64,000 nucleotides of DNA from JAFKFI01 sp963795435 (GCA_963795435.1 CAWCHV010000007.1:372001-436000), one strand, 5' to 3'. Shown: positions 8,390 through 18,135, counted from the stretch's first letter. The notes: generated by a model from the letters alone, not told the origin. Made by a program: numbers and translations.

Positions 8390-9349
8390 ATGAGTGACGC
8401 GCAGATCCTCGTCGAGAACGTGCTGAACGCGCTCGCGGCGGGGATCACCATCGGCTGCATCTACGGGCTCATGTGCGTCGGGCTCGGCCTGATCTTCGGT
8501 GTCATGAAGGTGGTGAACTTCGCGCAGGGCGAGCTGCTGATGCTCGGCATGTATGTCACGCTGTACCTGTTCGGCGGCTGGGGCGTGCTGGCGTTTCTCG
8601 GACCCTATTTTGGACCGTTCGTCGCCGCCCTGGCCGCCGGGCCGGTGCTGTTCGTCGGCGGGGCGCTGCTGCACAAATTCCTCATCGCGCGCGTCTCCGG
8701 CCTGCGCACCACGGGGTCGCTCGACGAGGGACATTTCGGGCAACTCATCGTGACGCTCGGCCTGTCGCTGATCCTGCAGAATGGCGGATTGATCGCGCTC
8801 GGCTCCACGCCGCAGGCGGTGCGGACGCCGCTCTCGTCGCGCGCCTGGGAGATCGGGCCGACCATCGCGGACGCCTCGATCTTTCTCAACAAGGCCCGCG
8901 CGATCGCGGCGCTGGTCGCCGTCGCGGTCGCGGTCGGACTTTATCTGCTGCTGGAGTACACCCGGCTCGGCCGATCGCTGCGCGCGGCGGCGGACAACCC
9001 GACGGCGGCGACCTACATGGGCATCGACGTCGATCGCGCCTACCGCATCGCGTTCGGTCTCGGCAGCGGCATCACCGCGATCGCCGGCGGGCTGATCGCG
9101 ACGTACTTGTCCTTCACCCCGTTCGTCGGACTCGACTTCGTCATCATCATGTATTCCGGGGTCGTGTTGGGCGGCATGGGCAGCATCCTGGGCGCGTTCT
9201 GGGGCGGCCTGACCATCGGCTTCGTGCAGCAATTCTCCGCCCTCGTGCTGCCGACGCAATTGCAAAACGCGGCGATCTTCGTGGTGTTCCTGCTGATCGT
9301 GCTGCTGCGCCCGCAGGGACTGTTCGGCCGCTCGGCGGAGCGCGCATGA
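8390..9349 (+). CDS. livH: branched-chain amino acid-type ABC transporter permease LivH
   Basis: 319-residue inner-membrane permease of the LivH family, with about eight hydrophobic segments. The N-terminal signature is GITIGCIYGLMCVGLGLIFG followed by VVNFAQGELLMLG, and the cytoplasmic coupling segment LRAAADNPTAATYMGIDVDR is present. It forms the translocation path with the LivM half of the next gene, 10 bases downstream. The operon contains permeases and ATPases but no substrate-binding protein, so one must come from elsewhere. The ligand may be an amino acid, but Liv-type systems beside CoA-catabolic genes often import aromatic or aliphatic acids. Confidence 0.93.
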   Translation: MSDAQILVENVLNALAAGITIGCIYGLMCVGLGLIFGVMKVVNFAQGELLMLGMYVTLYLFGGWGVLAFLGPYFGPFVAALAAGPVLFVGGALLHKFLIARVSGLRTTGSLDEGHFGQLIVTLGLSLILQNGGLIALGSTPQAVRTPLSSRAWEIGPTIADASIFLNKARAIAALVAVAVAVGLYLLLEYTRLGRSLRAAADNPTAATYMGIDVDRAYRIAFGLGSGITAIAGGLIATYLSFTPFVGLDFVIIMYSGVVLGGMGSILGAFWGGLTIGFVQQFSALVLPTQLQNAAIFVVFLLIVLLRPQGLFGRSAERA

Positions 9350-9359
9350 GGGGACATTT

Positions 9360-11101
9360 ATGAGACCGGGCGCGCGCCCCAAGGTCCGCCGCGACCTCAT
9401 AGCGCTGGGAATCTTCAGCGTCGTTTATCTCGTCGTCTGCGCGCTGGTGCGCAACAGCTACTATCAGCTCATGCTGACCCTGGTGCCGATCTGGGCGGTG
9501 ATGGGCCTGTCGTGGAACGTATTGTCCGGCTACACCGGCCTCGTTTCGTTCGGCCACGCGGCGTTCTTCGGGCTCGGTGCCTACACCGTCACGCTCGCGC
9601 TGGTGTACTGGGATCTTACACCCTGGCTCGGCATCCCGCTCGGCATGGTGACGGGTGCCGTCGCGGCGTTCGTCATCGGCCTGCCTACCTTCCGGCTGCG
9701 CGGCCATTATTTCGCGCTGTCGATGCTCGCCTATCCGCTCGCCATCCTCTACGTGCTGCAATATCTCGGCTTCCAGGAAGTCTCGCTGCCGATGAAGCGG
9801 GAGAACCCGGCGGCGTTCCTGCAATTCAGCGACCCGCGGATCTACACGGTCATCGCGGTGGGACTGCTGCTGCTCGCGATGGGCGTCTCGATCGCCGTGG
9901 AGAACACTCGCTTCGGCCTGTCGTTGATGGCGATCCGGCAGAACGAGCTGGCCGCCGAAGCCGCCGGGATCAACGCGCGATTGTGGAAGATGCGCGCTAT
10001 CATCGTCAGCGGCGCGATGGGCGCGGCCGCGGGCGGGCTCTATGCCTGCGTGCTGCTCGTGGTGACACCCGATGCGGTGTTCGGCGTGCTGACCTCGGCG
10101 CAGGCGCTGGTCGTCACCCTGTTCGGCGGCGTCGCGACCGTATGGGGGCCGCTGATCGGCGCGACCATCCTGATCCCGCTCGCCGAGACGCTCAATGCGG
10201 AGCTCGGCAATGTCATCCCTGGCATTCAGGGCGTCGTGTACGGCCTAGCGATCATCGTCATCATGCTGCTCGCCCCCGAGGGCCTGTTCTGGACGCTGCG
10301 CGATCGCTTCCGCAAGCCTGCCCTCGCCGTGCCGGCGCCGCTGCCGGTTGCGCCGATTGCCGCCACGGCGCCGGTCGCCACGCCCGATGGAACGCCGCTG
10401 CTGGAAGTGTCCGAGTTGTCACGCTCGTTCGGCGGCCTTCGCGCTGTCGATCAGGTGAGCTTCACCGTGCCGCGCGGCGTGATCTTCGGCATCATCGGGC
10501 CGAACGGCGCAGGCAAGACGACGCTGTTCAACGTGCTGAACGGCGTGCTCGCCGCCGATGAGGGCACGGCGACGCTCGACGGGCAGGCGATGGTCGGACG
10601 CAAGCTGCACCAGATCGCGCGCATGGGCGTCGGGCGAACTTTCCAGGTGGTCCGTAGCTTTCCACGCCTGCCACTTCTCGACAACGTGGTGGTCGGCGCA
10701 TACGGCGCGGGGCTGTCGGACGAGGAGGCGGTGCGCGCGGCGGCGGAGGCGCTGAACCGAGTCGGGCTCTCGCATCTCACCGACATCCCAGCCGGTCAGC
10801 TCACCAACAAGGGATTGCGCCTGATGGAGCTGGCACGCGCGCTGGCCGGCCGGCCGCGCCTGCTGCTGCTCGACGAGACGCTTGCCGGGCTCGGACGCGA
10901 GGAGTGCGACGAAGTGCTCGCGGCGTTGCAGCGGCTACGCGCGGAGGGCATGACGATCGCTATCATCGAGCACACGATGCACGCCATGATGCGCGTCGCC
11001 GACAGCCTTCTGGTGATCGACCACGGCCGCGTGCTGGCCAGCGGCGCGCCGGGCGAAGTGGTCGAAAACCCCGAGGTGATCGAGGCCTATCTCGGCAAGA
11101 A

Positions 11102-11126
<25 letters not shown>
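9360..11126 (+). CDS. LivM-LivG fusion: permease plus ATPase
   Basis: 588 residues joining a LivM permease (about 1-315: NVLSGYTGLVSFGHAAFFGLGAY, FRLRGHYFALSML, IRQNELAAEAAGI) to a LivG ATPase (about 345-588) through a Pro/Ala-rich linker. The ATPase has Walker A GPNGAGKTT (about residue 380), the GRTFQVVRSF Q-loop region and Walker B LLLLDE. The usual ABC signature is altered to LTNKGLRLMELARALAG. Separate livM and livG genes are the norm, so fusion fixes one ATPase to the permease while the partner LivF remains separate. The 3' end overlaps livF by 25 bases. Confidence 0.9.
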
Positions 11127-11842
<716 letters not shown>

Positions 11843-11860
11843 ATCGAAGCATTGAAGCCA

Positions 11861-11878
11861 CGCACGACCACTCGTGCG
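11861..11878 (+). terminator. hairpin after livF
   Basis: A perfect 7-bp stem CGCACGA/TCGTGCG with a CCAC loop lies 18 bases after the livF stop. There is no U-tract behind it (GGGCAAAGG follows), so it is a weak intrinsic terminator or an RNA 3'-end stabilising hairpin. Confidence 0.4.
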
Positions 11879-11893
11879 GGCAAAGGAAAGAAA

Positions 11894-12168
11894 GTGCGCG
11901 TGATTCTCCGGTTTTCGATCGATAACGAGTTCGAACGGGTCACTCCGAAACAAACTGAAGCGCCGCTTGAATAATGCGGAATTTAGATTGCAGAGACGAG
12001 CGGCGACCTACGAACACCGAGCGATTGATGCATCCGAATTGGCCGTGGTGCTGGAAGAGTTTTGGACAACCGGCAAACAACCATCGCTCAGTTGCCGGTC
12101 AGCCAGGTCGCATTGACCACTTCTGGCCTTATTCCGATCGGAAACCGGCACCAAAGAACTCGACCTGA
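11894..12168 (+). pseudogene. decayed small conserved gene, two frameshifts
   Basis: Three consecutive pieces in different frames read as one protein of about 90 residues. They are VRVILRFSIDNEFE from GTG 11894; SLRNKLKRRLNNAEFRLQRR then TYEHRAIDASELAVVLEEFW in the second frame; and GRIDHFWPYSDRKPAPKN to TGA 12166-12168 in the third. Each junction is a +1-type shift, near 11937 and about 12100. I recall a family of small alphaproteobacterial proteins with an FSID start, a TYE..L...L..FW middle and an (I/L)DHFW.YSDR end, but cannot name it. The whole stretch between livF and the next gene is explained by this remnant. Confidence 0.6.
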
Positions 12169-12248
12169 AACGCTGCTCAGGTGAGGGGTGACGAGCCTGC
12201 CCGGACGCAATAGGCTTGCTCGTCGATCCACACACGGGAGAGAACCGA

Positions 12249-12575
12249 ATGGCCAAGGCACCTACCAGCGAAGCACGTGATCGCGTCCGCGACGTCGTCC
12301 CCAAGCTGATCGACGCCACGGAGAAAGTCCTGTTCGGCGACATCTGGGAGCGGCCCGAACTGTCGAAGCGCGACCGCAGCCTGATCACTTGCGCGGTGCT
12401 CGTCGCGACCTACCGGCCCGAGCAGCTCAAGGGCCATCTCGGACGCGCGCTGCACAACGGCGTGACGCAGGAAGAACTCAGCGAGCTCATCACGCATGTC
12501 GCGTTCTACGCGGGCTGGCCGGCGGCGATGAGTGCCGCCAACATCGCCAAGGGCGTGTTCGAGGAAAACAAATAG
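12249..12575 (+). CDS. carboxymuconolactone decarboxylase-like protein
   Basis: 108 residues of the CMD/AhpD-like all-helical superfamily, shown by KRDRSLITCAVLVATYR and GHLGRALHNGVTQEELSEL. The CxxC pair of AhpD peroxidases is absent, so a lyase or tautomerase-type function is more likely than a thiol peroxidase. The start is ATG 12249 behind GGGAGAG; an upstream in-frame ATG at 12216 would add 11 residues lacking family similarity. It is followed 28 bases later by a beta-hydroxyacid dehydrogenase, a common pairing in acid catabolism. The substrate is unknown. Confidence 0.85.
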   Translation: MAKAPTSEARDRVRDVVPKLIDATEKVLFGDIWERPELSKRDRSLITCAVLVATYRPEQLKGHLGRALHNGVTQEELSELITHVAFYAGWPAAMSAANIAKGVFEENK

Positions 12576-12603
12576 TCGTTGCGACAGTTCGGGGAGGCGA
12601 GCC

Positions 12604-13530
12604 ATGCAAGTCGGTTTCATTGGCCTCGGCACGATGGGTGCCAGCATGGCCGCGAACCTGCAGAAATCCGGTCACAAGCTGGTCGTGCATGACGTGCGCC
12701 GCGCCGCCGCCGAGCGGCATCTCGCGGCGGGCGCCGTGTGGGCTGACTCGCCGCGCGCGGTGGCCGAGCAAGTGGAGGTGGTGTTCACCTCATTGCCGGG
12801 ACCGCCCGAGGTCGAAGCGGTGGCGCTCGGGCCAAACGGCATCCTGGAAGGATTGAAGCCGGGCGGCGCGTATTTCGACCTGTCCACCAACGCGCCGAGC
12901 TTGGTGCGGCGATTGAGTGCGCTGTTTGCTGAACAAAACAAATCCATGCTCGACGCGCCGGTGAGCGGCGGCCCCGCGGGTGCGGCGAGCGGCAAGCTCG
13001 CCATCTGGGTGGGCGGCGACGAGCAGATGTATCAACGTTTCAAGCCGGTGCTAGACGGGTTCGGCGACCAGGCACGTTATATCGGCCCGATCGGCGCCGG
13101 CTCGATCGCCAAGCTGGTGCATAATTGCGCGGGTTATGCCGTGCAGGCGGCGATGGCCGAGGTGTTCACGATGGGGGTCAAGGCCGGCCTCGAACCGGGT
13201 CCGCTGTTCGAGGCGGTGCGTCAGGGTGCGCTCGGGCGGCGGCGGATGTTCGACCGCCTGGTCGACCAGTTCCTGCCCGGGAAGTATGAGCCGCCCGCCT
13301 TCGCGCTCAAGCTCGCGCACAAGGACATGACGCTCGCGACCGCGCTGGCGCGGGAGAACAAGGTGCCGATGCGGCTCGCCGAACTGGCGCTCGCCGACAT
13401 GACGGAGGCGCTGAACCGCGGCTGGGCGGAGCGGGATTCACGCTCGCCGATGCTGCTGCAACAGGAGCGCGCCGGCGTCTCGATCGCCGTCCCGGAGGAG
13501 GTGCTCAAGGAGATCATGGCGAAGGATTGA
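12604..13530 (+). CDS. NAD(P)-dependent beta-hydroxyacid dehydrogenase (3-hydroxyisobutyrate dehydrogenase family)
   Basis: 308 residues. The N-terminal Rossmann domain begins VGFIGLGTMGASMAANL (GxGxxG). The substrate-binding signature is DAPVSGGPAGA, and the catalytic Lys lies in GSIAKLVHN, followed by the all-helical C-terminal domain. The start is ATG 12604 with a GGGGAGG site 6-8 bases upstream. The reaction is oxidation of a beta-hydroxyacid to the semialdehyde, or the reverse reduction; 3-hydroxyisobutyrate, tartronate semialdehyde and related substrates cannot be told apart here. Confidence 0.88.
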   Translation: MQVGFIGLGTMGASMAANLQKSGHKLVVHDVRRAAAERHLAAGAVWADSPRAVAEQVEVVFTSLPGPPEVEAVALGPNGILEGLKPGGAYFDLSTNAPSLVRRLSALFAEQNKSMLDAPVSGGPAGAASGKLAIWVGGDEQMYQRFKPVLDGFGDQARYIGPIGAGSIAKLVHNCAGYAVQAAMAEVFTMGVKAGLEPGPLFEAVRQGALGRRRMFDRLVDQFLPGKYEPPAFALKLAHKDMTLATALARENKVPMRLAELALADMTEALNRGWAERDSRSPMLLQQERAGVSIAVPEEVLKEIMAKD

Positions 13531-13690
13531 CCGCCTGCGAGCTGCCGTGGCGGGCCCTCGTTTGGCATCCCAGCCGATCGATGGTACGACAGGTCCGCTA
13601 TCTCGCGTGACGGACTGAAGCTCTCGGCTCCACCGGAAAAATCGGTCGAGACGCGATGGCCGGGAGAGCGACCGGATCCGCAGGTCATCC

Positions 13691-14896
13691 ATGTCTTCAA
13701 AGACGAACGGGCGCCACGCGGCAGGTATGTCGTTCCACAAACCGAGGATCGTTCCTTGGTTGCGTGGTTTTGACCTCGTATCGTTCGCAAGGGTCCTGAC
13801 GATAGCCGGCTTGCTCCCGGTGCTTTGCGCGGTCGTTGGCCTTTCGCCCGCAGCGATGGCGGCTGACACGGGCCAAGCGCTGCCTGACCGTGAACTCGTC
13901 GTCGCCACGAAGGAGGCTGCTCCCTTTGCGATGAAGGCGCCCGACGGCTCTTGGCACGGCATCAGCATCGACTTGTGGAGTCGGATAGCCGCGCAACTGC
14001 ACCTGCGCTACCGGTTGGTCGAGGTAGCGACCGTGCAGGACCTTCTCAATGCGACCACCGGCGGAACGGCGGATGCCGCCGTGGCCGCCATCACCGTCAC
14101 GGCGCCACGTGCGCGGACCAGCGACTTTACGCAGCCGTTCTACGAGACGGGCCTCGGCGTCGCCGTCCGAGGGGGCCTCGCGAACTGGCTTGCCGTGCTG
14201 CGCACGTTTGTCTCTTTCAATTTCGTCCAGGCGATCCTGGTGCTGCTCGGTATTGCGTTATTCGTTGGCGTTCTGATTTGGTTGTTCGAGCGGCGTGGGA
14301 ACGACCACTTCGCGGGCCATCCGGCAAAGGGCATGACGTCGGGGATCTGGTGGTCGGCGGTCGCGATGACGCAAGCAGGCGCCGCCCAGGGAGCGCCGCT
14401 GTCGCTGCCAGGCCGCTTGTTGGCCGTGGTCTGGATGATCGCTTCGATTATCGTCATCTCCGTGTTCACCGCCAGCGTCACCTCGGCGATCACCACGCAC
14501 CGGATGCAGGGTATTGTCCGAAATGTGGACGATCTGCGTTCGCTCCGAGTTGGAGTGGTCGGCGGATCGTCGTCGACGGACTTTCTCGAGCACGAGCGGA
14601 TCGCCCATCGCGTGTTCGCCGATCCCCAGGCCGGCCTGAAGGCCGTGCAGGCGGACACGATCGATGCCCTGGTATACGACCGCCCGCTGCTCACCTGGAT
14701 CGTCCGGCAGAATTTCTCCAACCTGCAGGTTCTGGGGGTGACGTTTGAGCAGCAAAACTACGCAATCGCCTTGCCACGAAACAGTGCCCTGCGGGTTCCC
14801 CTCGACATTGCGCTCCTCGAGGCCGTGAACGGCGAGTGGTGGAACCAGGTGCTCTATCGCTACCTCGGTGCCGCCGGAGTTGAGGCCAAGGAGTAG
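13691..14896 (+). CDS. ionotropic glutamate receptor-like channel protein
   Basis: 401 residues. A signal peptide (hydrophobic core about 36-55, likely cut after AMA) precedes a periplasmic-binding domain split by a pore module: lobe 1 (RELVVATKEAAPFAM, TVTAPRARTSDFTQPF), TM1 (NFVQAILVLLGIALFVGVLI), a P-loop (GIWWSAVAMTQAGAAQGAP), TM2 (RLLAVVWMIASIIVISVFTA), then lobe 2. This is the GluR0-type prokaryotic glutamate-receptor architecture. The residues aligning with the K+ filter TVGYG read QAGAA (228-232), so K+ selectivity is not expected. An alternative start is ATG 13727; neither start has a clear RBS. It is flanked by a dehydrogenase gene and tRNA-Val and is probably transcribed alone. Confidence 0.85.
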   Translation: MSSKTNGRHAAGMSFHKPRIVPWLRGFDLVSFARVLTIAGLLPVLCAVVGLSPAAMAADTGQALPDRELVVATKEAAPFAMKAPDGSWHGISIDLWSRIAAQLHLRYRLVEVATVQDLLNATTGGTADAAVAAITVTAPRARTSDFTQPFYETGLGVAVRGGLANWLAVLRTFVSFNFVQAILVLLGIALFVGVLIWLFERRGNDHFAGHPAKGMTSGIWWSAVAMTQAGAAQGAPLSLPGRLLAVVWMIASIIVISVFTASVTSAITTHRMQGIVRNVDDLRSLRVGVVGGSSSTDFLEHERIAHRVFADPQAGLKAVQADTIDALVYDRPLLTWIVRQNFSNLQVLGVTFEQQNYAIALPRNSALRVPLDIALLEAVNGEWWNQVLYRYLGAAGVEAKE

Positions 14897-14977
14897 CCGG
14901 ACCGTCGGATGCGACAGCGATCTGATCTGGTCGTCGGGCGACAGCGCGCACGGTGCTGGATAGCCCTGCTGCGCGGA

Positions 14978-15052
14978 TGGTGGGCGCGACAGGGATTGAA
15001 CCTGTGACCCCCGCCATGTCAAGGCGATGCTCTCCCGCTGAGCTACGCGCCC
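14978..15052 (-). tRNA. tRNA-Val (GAC)
   Basis: Read on the minus strand, a 75-base cloverleaf: acceptor stem GGGCGCG/CGCGCCC, D-stem GCTC/GAGC, anticodon stem TCGCC/GGCGG with loop TTGACAT (anticodon GAC), and T-arm with GGTTCAATCC. Discriminator A is followed by an encoded CCA (14978-14980 on the plus strand reads TGG). Confidence 0.95.
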
Positions 15053-15135
15053 ATCCGCGCGGATTAATTACCCGTCGGCCTCGCCTGCCGCAAGCGGGGT
15101 GATGACAGCGGCGGCGGCGGCGGGTTCAATGGGGC

Positions 15136-16020
15136 ATGGACTTGCCCGTCGCATCCCTGCCCGTTCCAACGCTGCCGGTCACGGTGCTGCGGCCGTCGCG
15201 CCAGACCGTGCCGGTGATCGTGGCCTCGCCCCATTCCGGGCGGGAGTATCCGGCCGAGTTCGTCGCCGCGGCCCGGCTCGATGCGCTCAGCCTGCGCCGC
15301 AGCGAGGACAGCTTCGTCGACGAGCTGTTCGCCGCCGCACCCGAGCACGGGATGCCGCTGCTCGCCGCCACTTTTCCGCGCGCCTTTTGCGATCCGAACC
15401 GCGAGAAGTGGGAACTCGATCCGGCCATGTTCCACGACGAGCTGCCGTCGTGGGTGAACACCACCAGCCCCCGGGTCGGCGCCGGGCTCGGCACCATCGC
15501 GCGCGTGGTGGCGTCGGGCGAGACCATCTACCGGCGGAAGCTGAGTTTCGCCGAGGCCGAGCGCCGGGTCCGCTGCTTCTGGGAGCCGTACCACCGCACG
15601 TTGGAGGAGCTGATCGAGGCGACGAAGCAGGATTTCGGCACCTGCCTGCTGATCGACTGCCATTCCATGCCGGCGCATGGCTGCGGCAGCCGCAATGGCG
15701 GGGTGCCGGCCGATTTCGTGCTGGGGGATGCGCACGGCACCGCGTGCGGACCCCGCCCGGTGCGGATGGTCGAGCGCGTGCTGGGCGGTCTCGGCTATGC
15801 GGTCCGGCGCAATGACCCCTACTCGGGCGGCTACGTCACCCGCCATTACGGACGGCCCCGGGAAGGCGTGCATGTGCTGCAGATCGAGATGGCGCGCGGC
15901 CTCTACATGGACGAGGCCCGAATCGAGCCGATTCCCCGGTTCGCGACGGTGCGGCGCGACCTCACCGCCCTGATCGCCGCGCTGGCCGCCCAGGCGCCGG
16001 AGGACCTGCTCCGCCGCTGA
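15136..16020 (+). CDS. N-formylglutamate amidohydrolase family protein
   Basis: 294 residues. Family motifs in order are VIVASPHSGREYP, RRSEDSFVDELF, FPRAFCDPNREKWELDP, LLIDCHSMPAHG, NDPYSGGYVTRHYG and VHVLQIEMARGLYMDE. The His/Asp/Glu pattern suits a zinc amidohydrolase. HutG-type members release formate from N-formylglutamate in histidine degradation, but no other hut genes are in the window, so it may be a paralogue acting on another N-formyl amino acid. The start is ATG 15136; no convincing RBS distinguishes it from other starts. A hairpin terminator follows. Confidence 0.85.
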   Translation: MDLPVASLPVPTLPVTVLRPSRQTVPVIVASPHSGREYPAEFVAAARLDALSLRRSEDSFVDELFAAAPEHGMPLLAATFPRAFCDPNREKWELDPAMFHDELPSWVNTTSPRVGAGLGTIARVVASGETIYRRKLSFAEAERRVRCFWEPYHRTLEELIEATKQDFGTCLLIDCHSMPAHGCGSRNGGVPADFVLGDAHGTACGPRPVRMVERVLGGLGYAVRRNDPYSGGYVTRHYGRPREGVHVLQIEMARGLYMDEARIEPIPRFATVRRDLTALIAALAAQAPEDLLRR

Positions 16021-16066
16021 CCCGCCGCGGCCCGCCGGCCTGGGCGCAAAGGGAAAAATGCCCGCG

Positions 16067-16097
16067 AAAAAAATGCCGGCGCTTTGCGGCGCCGGCA
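16067..16097. terminator. intrinsic terminator after the amidohydrolase gene
   Basis: A 9-bp perfect stem (TGCCGGCGC 16074-16082, GCGCCGGCA 16089-16097) with a TTTGCG loop. On its left is a run of seven A (16067-16073), a U-tract when read on the minus strand; to the right only AGTTTA. It is a strong hairpin and formally a better terminator for minus-strand transcripts, but it sits downstream of a plus-strand gene and probably works in both directions. Confidence 0.6.
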
Positions 16098-16294
16098 AGT
16101 TTAGGGAGGAAACGTCCAAGAAGCAGACAGCGCGGTCAGGGACCGCATTGCTGCGACGCACAAGTTAGTCAGGCGCCCTTCCCGACGCAAGCATTTTTTT
16201 GCAATGCAGCATTGTCGGCCCGATCCGAAACTCCGCCGCATTTCCCCGAAAAGACGCATGACTCTCGAGCCGTGCTGTCCGTAGAGTGCCGGCA

Positions 16295-16999
16295 ATGCCA
16301 CGCCTCCTCCTCGCCGGCCTCGCGCTCCTCCTCCTGACGGGGCCGGCGTTTTCCCGGGAACTTCGTCCGTCCGCCGCGCAGCCCTGGACACAGTGCGGGG
16401 TCGCAGTCCTAGCGGCTGAGCGGGCCGGCGCCATACCGGAGCACCTTCTAGCGGCGATAAGCCGGGTGGAGAGCGGACGCCTTGACCCCCGGACCGGTAG
16501 CATCGCCCCCTGGCCGTGGACGATCAACGCCGAGGGGCAAGGCCTTTTCTACGATACCAAGGCGCAGGCGATGGCGGCGGTGCGCGCCCTCCAGGCGCGT
16601 GGCGTCCGCTCGATCGACGTGGGGTGTCTGCAGATCAACCTGATGCACCATCCCGACGCCTTCACGTCCTTGGATCAGGCGTTCGACCCGGAGACCAATT
16701 CCGCCTACGGGGCGCGGTTCCTCAACCAGTTGCACTCACAGACCGGCGACTGGCCCAAGGCGGCGGCGCTCTATCACTCGGCGACGGCCGAGCTCGGGTC
16801 GGAGTATCAGAAACGAGTGCTCGCGGCCTGGCCCGAGGGGAAGCGGAAGCCGCCGGCTTCCGCCGCCACTCAGCTGGCGAGCGCCTGGGCAAGCACTCTG
16901 AGCGACGCCGCGCCGAGCAACCGGGTCATGGTCGTGCTCCCGGTCAGCCGCGCGGAGGACGTGCGGATTGTTCGGCTGCGTCCCGGACGCGGCGGCTAG
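16295..16999 (+). CDS. lytic transglycosylase-like secreted protein
   Basis: 234 residues from ATG 16295 (a GTG at 16286 is also in frame). The signal peptide (LLLAGLALLLLTGPAFS) is followed by an SLT-like lysozyme fold. The catalytic Glu is in AAISRVESGRLDP, with the later motif VGCLQINLMHHP and the helix LYHSATAELGSEYQKRV. It probably cleaves peptidoglycan glycan strands in the periplasm to give 1,6-anhydro ends. The C-terminal 50 residues are Ala/Ser-rich and unassigned. It ends convergently with the CoA-transferase gene: the two stop codons overlap within CTAG at 16996-16999. Confidence 0.82.
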   Translation: MPRLLLAGLALLLLTGPAFSRELRPSAAQPWTQCGVAVLAAERAGAIPEHLLAAISRVESGRLDPRTGSIAPWPWTINAEGQGLFYDTKAQAMAAVRALQARGVRSIDVGCLQINLMHHPDAFTSLDQAFDPETNSAYGARFLNQLHSQTGDWPKAAALYHSATAELGSEYQKRVLAAWPEGKRKPPASAATQLASAWASTLSDAAPSNRVMVVLPVSRAEDVRIVRLRPGRGG

Positions 17000-18135
17000 C
17001 CGATCCGGCCTTGGTCCGCGAATTCAGCGCGGATTGCCACGGAGTGCTCCCCGATCGCCGGCACGGGGCCGAGATCGACCAGGCCGTCGGTGGTGATCAC
17101 CGGGGGCGCCGCGATCGAAACCGGGCCGCCTGGGGTCCGCACCGTGACCCGGCGCAGGGCCGGGTGATGCGCCAGCGCCGCCACGTCGTTGACGAACCCG
17201 TAGGCGGTGTTGGCTGCGCGCAACTTGGCCGCAGCCTCCTCACGGGTCAGTCGGGCGAAGGCGGCGGCGACGTGCGCGTCGACCGCCGACCGGTTGCCGA
17301 CGCGGATCACGTTGGTCTCGAAGCCCGCCCGCTTCGGCAGGTCCGGCTCATCGAGGAAGCGGGCGCAGAAATCCGCCCATTCGCGCTCGTTCTGGATTGA
17401 AATGAGCACCGAGGCCCCGTCGGCGGTGGCGAACGCGCCGTAGGGGCAGATCGAGGGGTGCGCCAGGCCGAGCCGCTCGGGCGCGCGGCCAGTACCCTCG
17501 AAATACAACAGGGGAACATTCATCCAGTCGGCCATGCCGTCGAACAGGCTAACCTTCAGTCCCTTGCCGCGCCCGGTGACGCCGCGCTCGATCAGCGCCT
17601 CCAGCACGCCCGCGTGCGCGGCCATGCCGCAGGCGATGTCGCAAGCCGAGACGCCGACCCGGCCGGGACCGGCGGGATGGCCGGTGATCATGGCAAGCCC
17701 GGATTCCGCCTGCACGAGCAAGTCGTACGCCTTCATGGTCGCGTAGTCGCCGGTGTCGCCGTAGCCCGAGATGTCGACCGTGATGAGACGCGGATGCCGC
17801 TCGCCCAGCGCGTCCGAGCCGAAGCCCGCTCGCGCCGCCGCGCCGGGGGCGAGGTTCTGGATGAAAACGTCGGCCCGCGCCAGCAACCGATGCAGCAAGG
17901 CCGCGTCGCCGGGCTGCTTGATGTCGGCGACCAGGCTCTGCTTGCCGCGATTGAGCCAGACGAAGTAGCTCGACAGACCGTTGGCGGCGCGGTCGTAGCC
18001 ACGGGCGAAATCCCCCTCCGCGCGCTCGATCTTGATGACCCGCGCCCCCGCGTCCGCCAAACGGGAGCTGCAATAGGGCGCCGCCACCGCCTGCTCGAGC
18101 GAGACGACGAGGAGCCCCTCAAGCGGGAGAGGCAT
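16996..18135 (-). CDS. CaiB/BaiF family CoA-transferase
   Basis: 379 residues: LEGLLVVSLEQAVAAPYCSSRLADAGARVIKIER at the N-terminus, NRGKQSLVADIKQP, and KGLKVSLFDGMADWMNVPL in the active-site region. The position of the nucleophilic Asp in relatives (D of VDVSLFD) is Lys194 here, a replacement I believe recurs in one database subgroup. The start is ATG 18135, sharing one base with the TGA of the upstream acyl-CoA dehydrogenase (TGATG), so they are translationally coupled. Together they probably activate and dehydrogenate one acid; the substrate is unknown. Confidence 0.88.
   Translation of the reverse strand: MPLPLEGLLVVSLEQAVAAPYCSSRLADAGARVIKIERAEGDFARGYDRAANGLSSYFVWLNRGKQSLVADIKQPGDAALLHRLLARADVFIQNLAPGAAARAGFGSDALGERHPRLITVDISGYGDTGDYATMKAYDLLVQAESGLAMITGHPAGPGRVGVSACDIACGMAAHAGVLEALIERGVTGRGKGLKVSLFDGMADWMNVPLLYFEGTGRAPERLGLAHPSICPYGAFATADGASVLISIQNEREWADFCARFLDEPDLPKRAGFETNVIRVGNRSAVDAHVAAAFARLTREEAAAKLRAANTAYGFVNDVAALAHHPALRRVTVRTPGGPVSIAAPPVITTDGLVDLGPVPAIGEHSVAIRAEFADQGRIG

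Noticed and set aside
11925..11945. GTTCGAAC-like T-loop after livF
   Set aside because: Suggested a tRNA or attachment site, but no acceptor or anticodon stems can be built; it is explained as codons of the decayed small gene.
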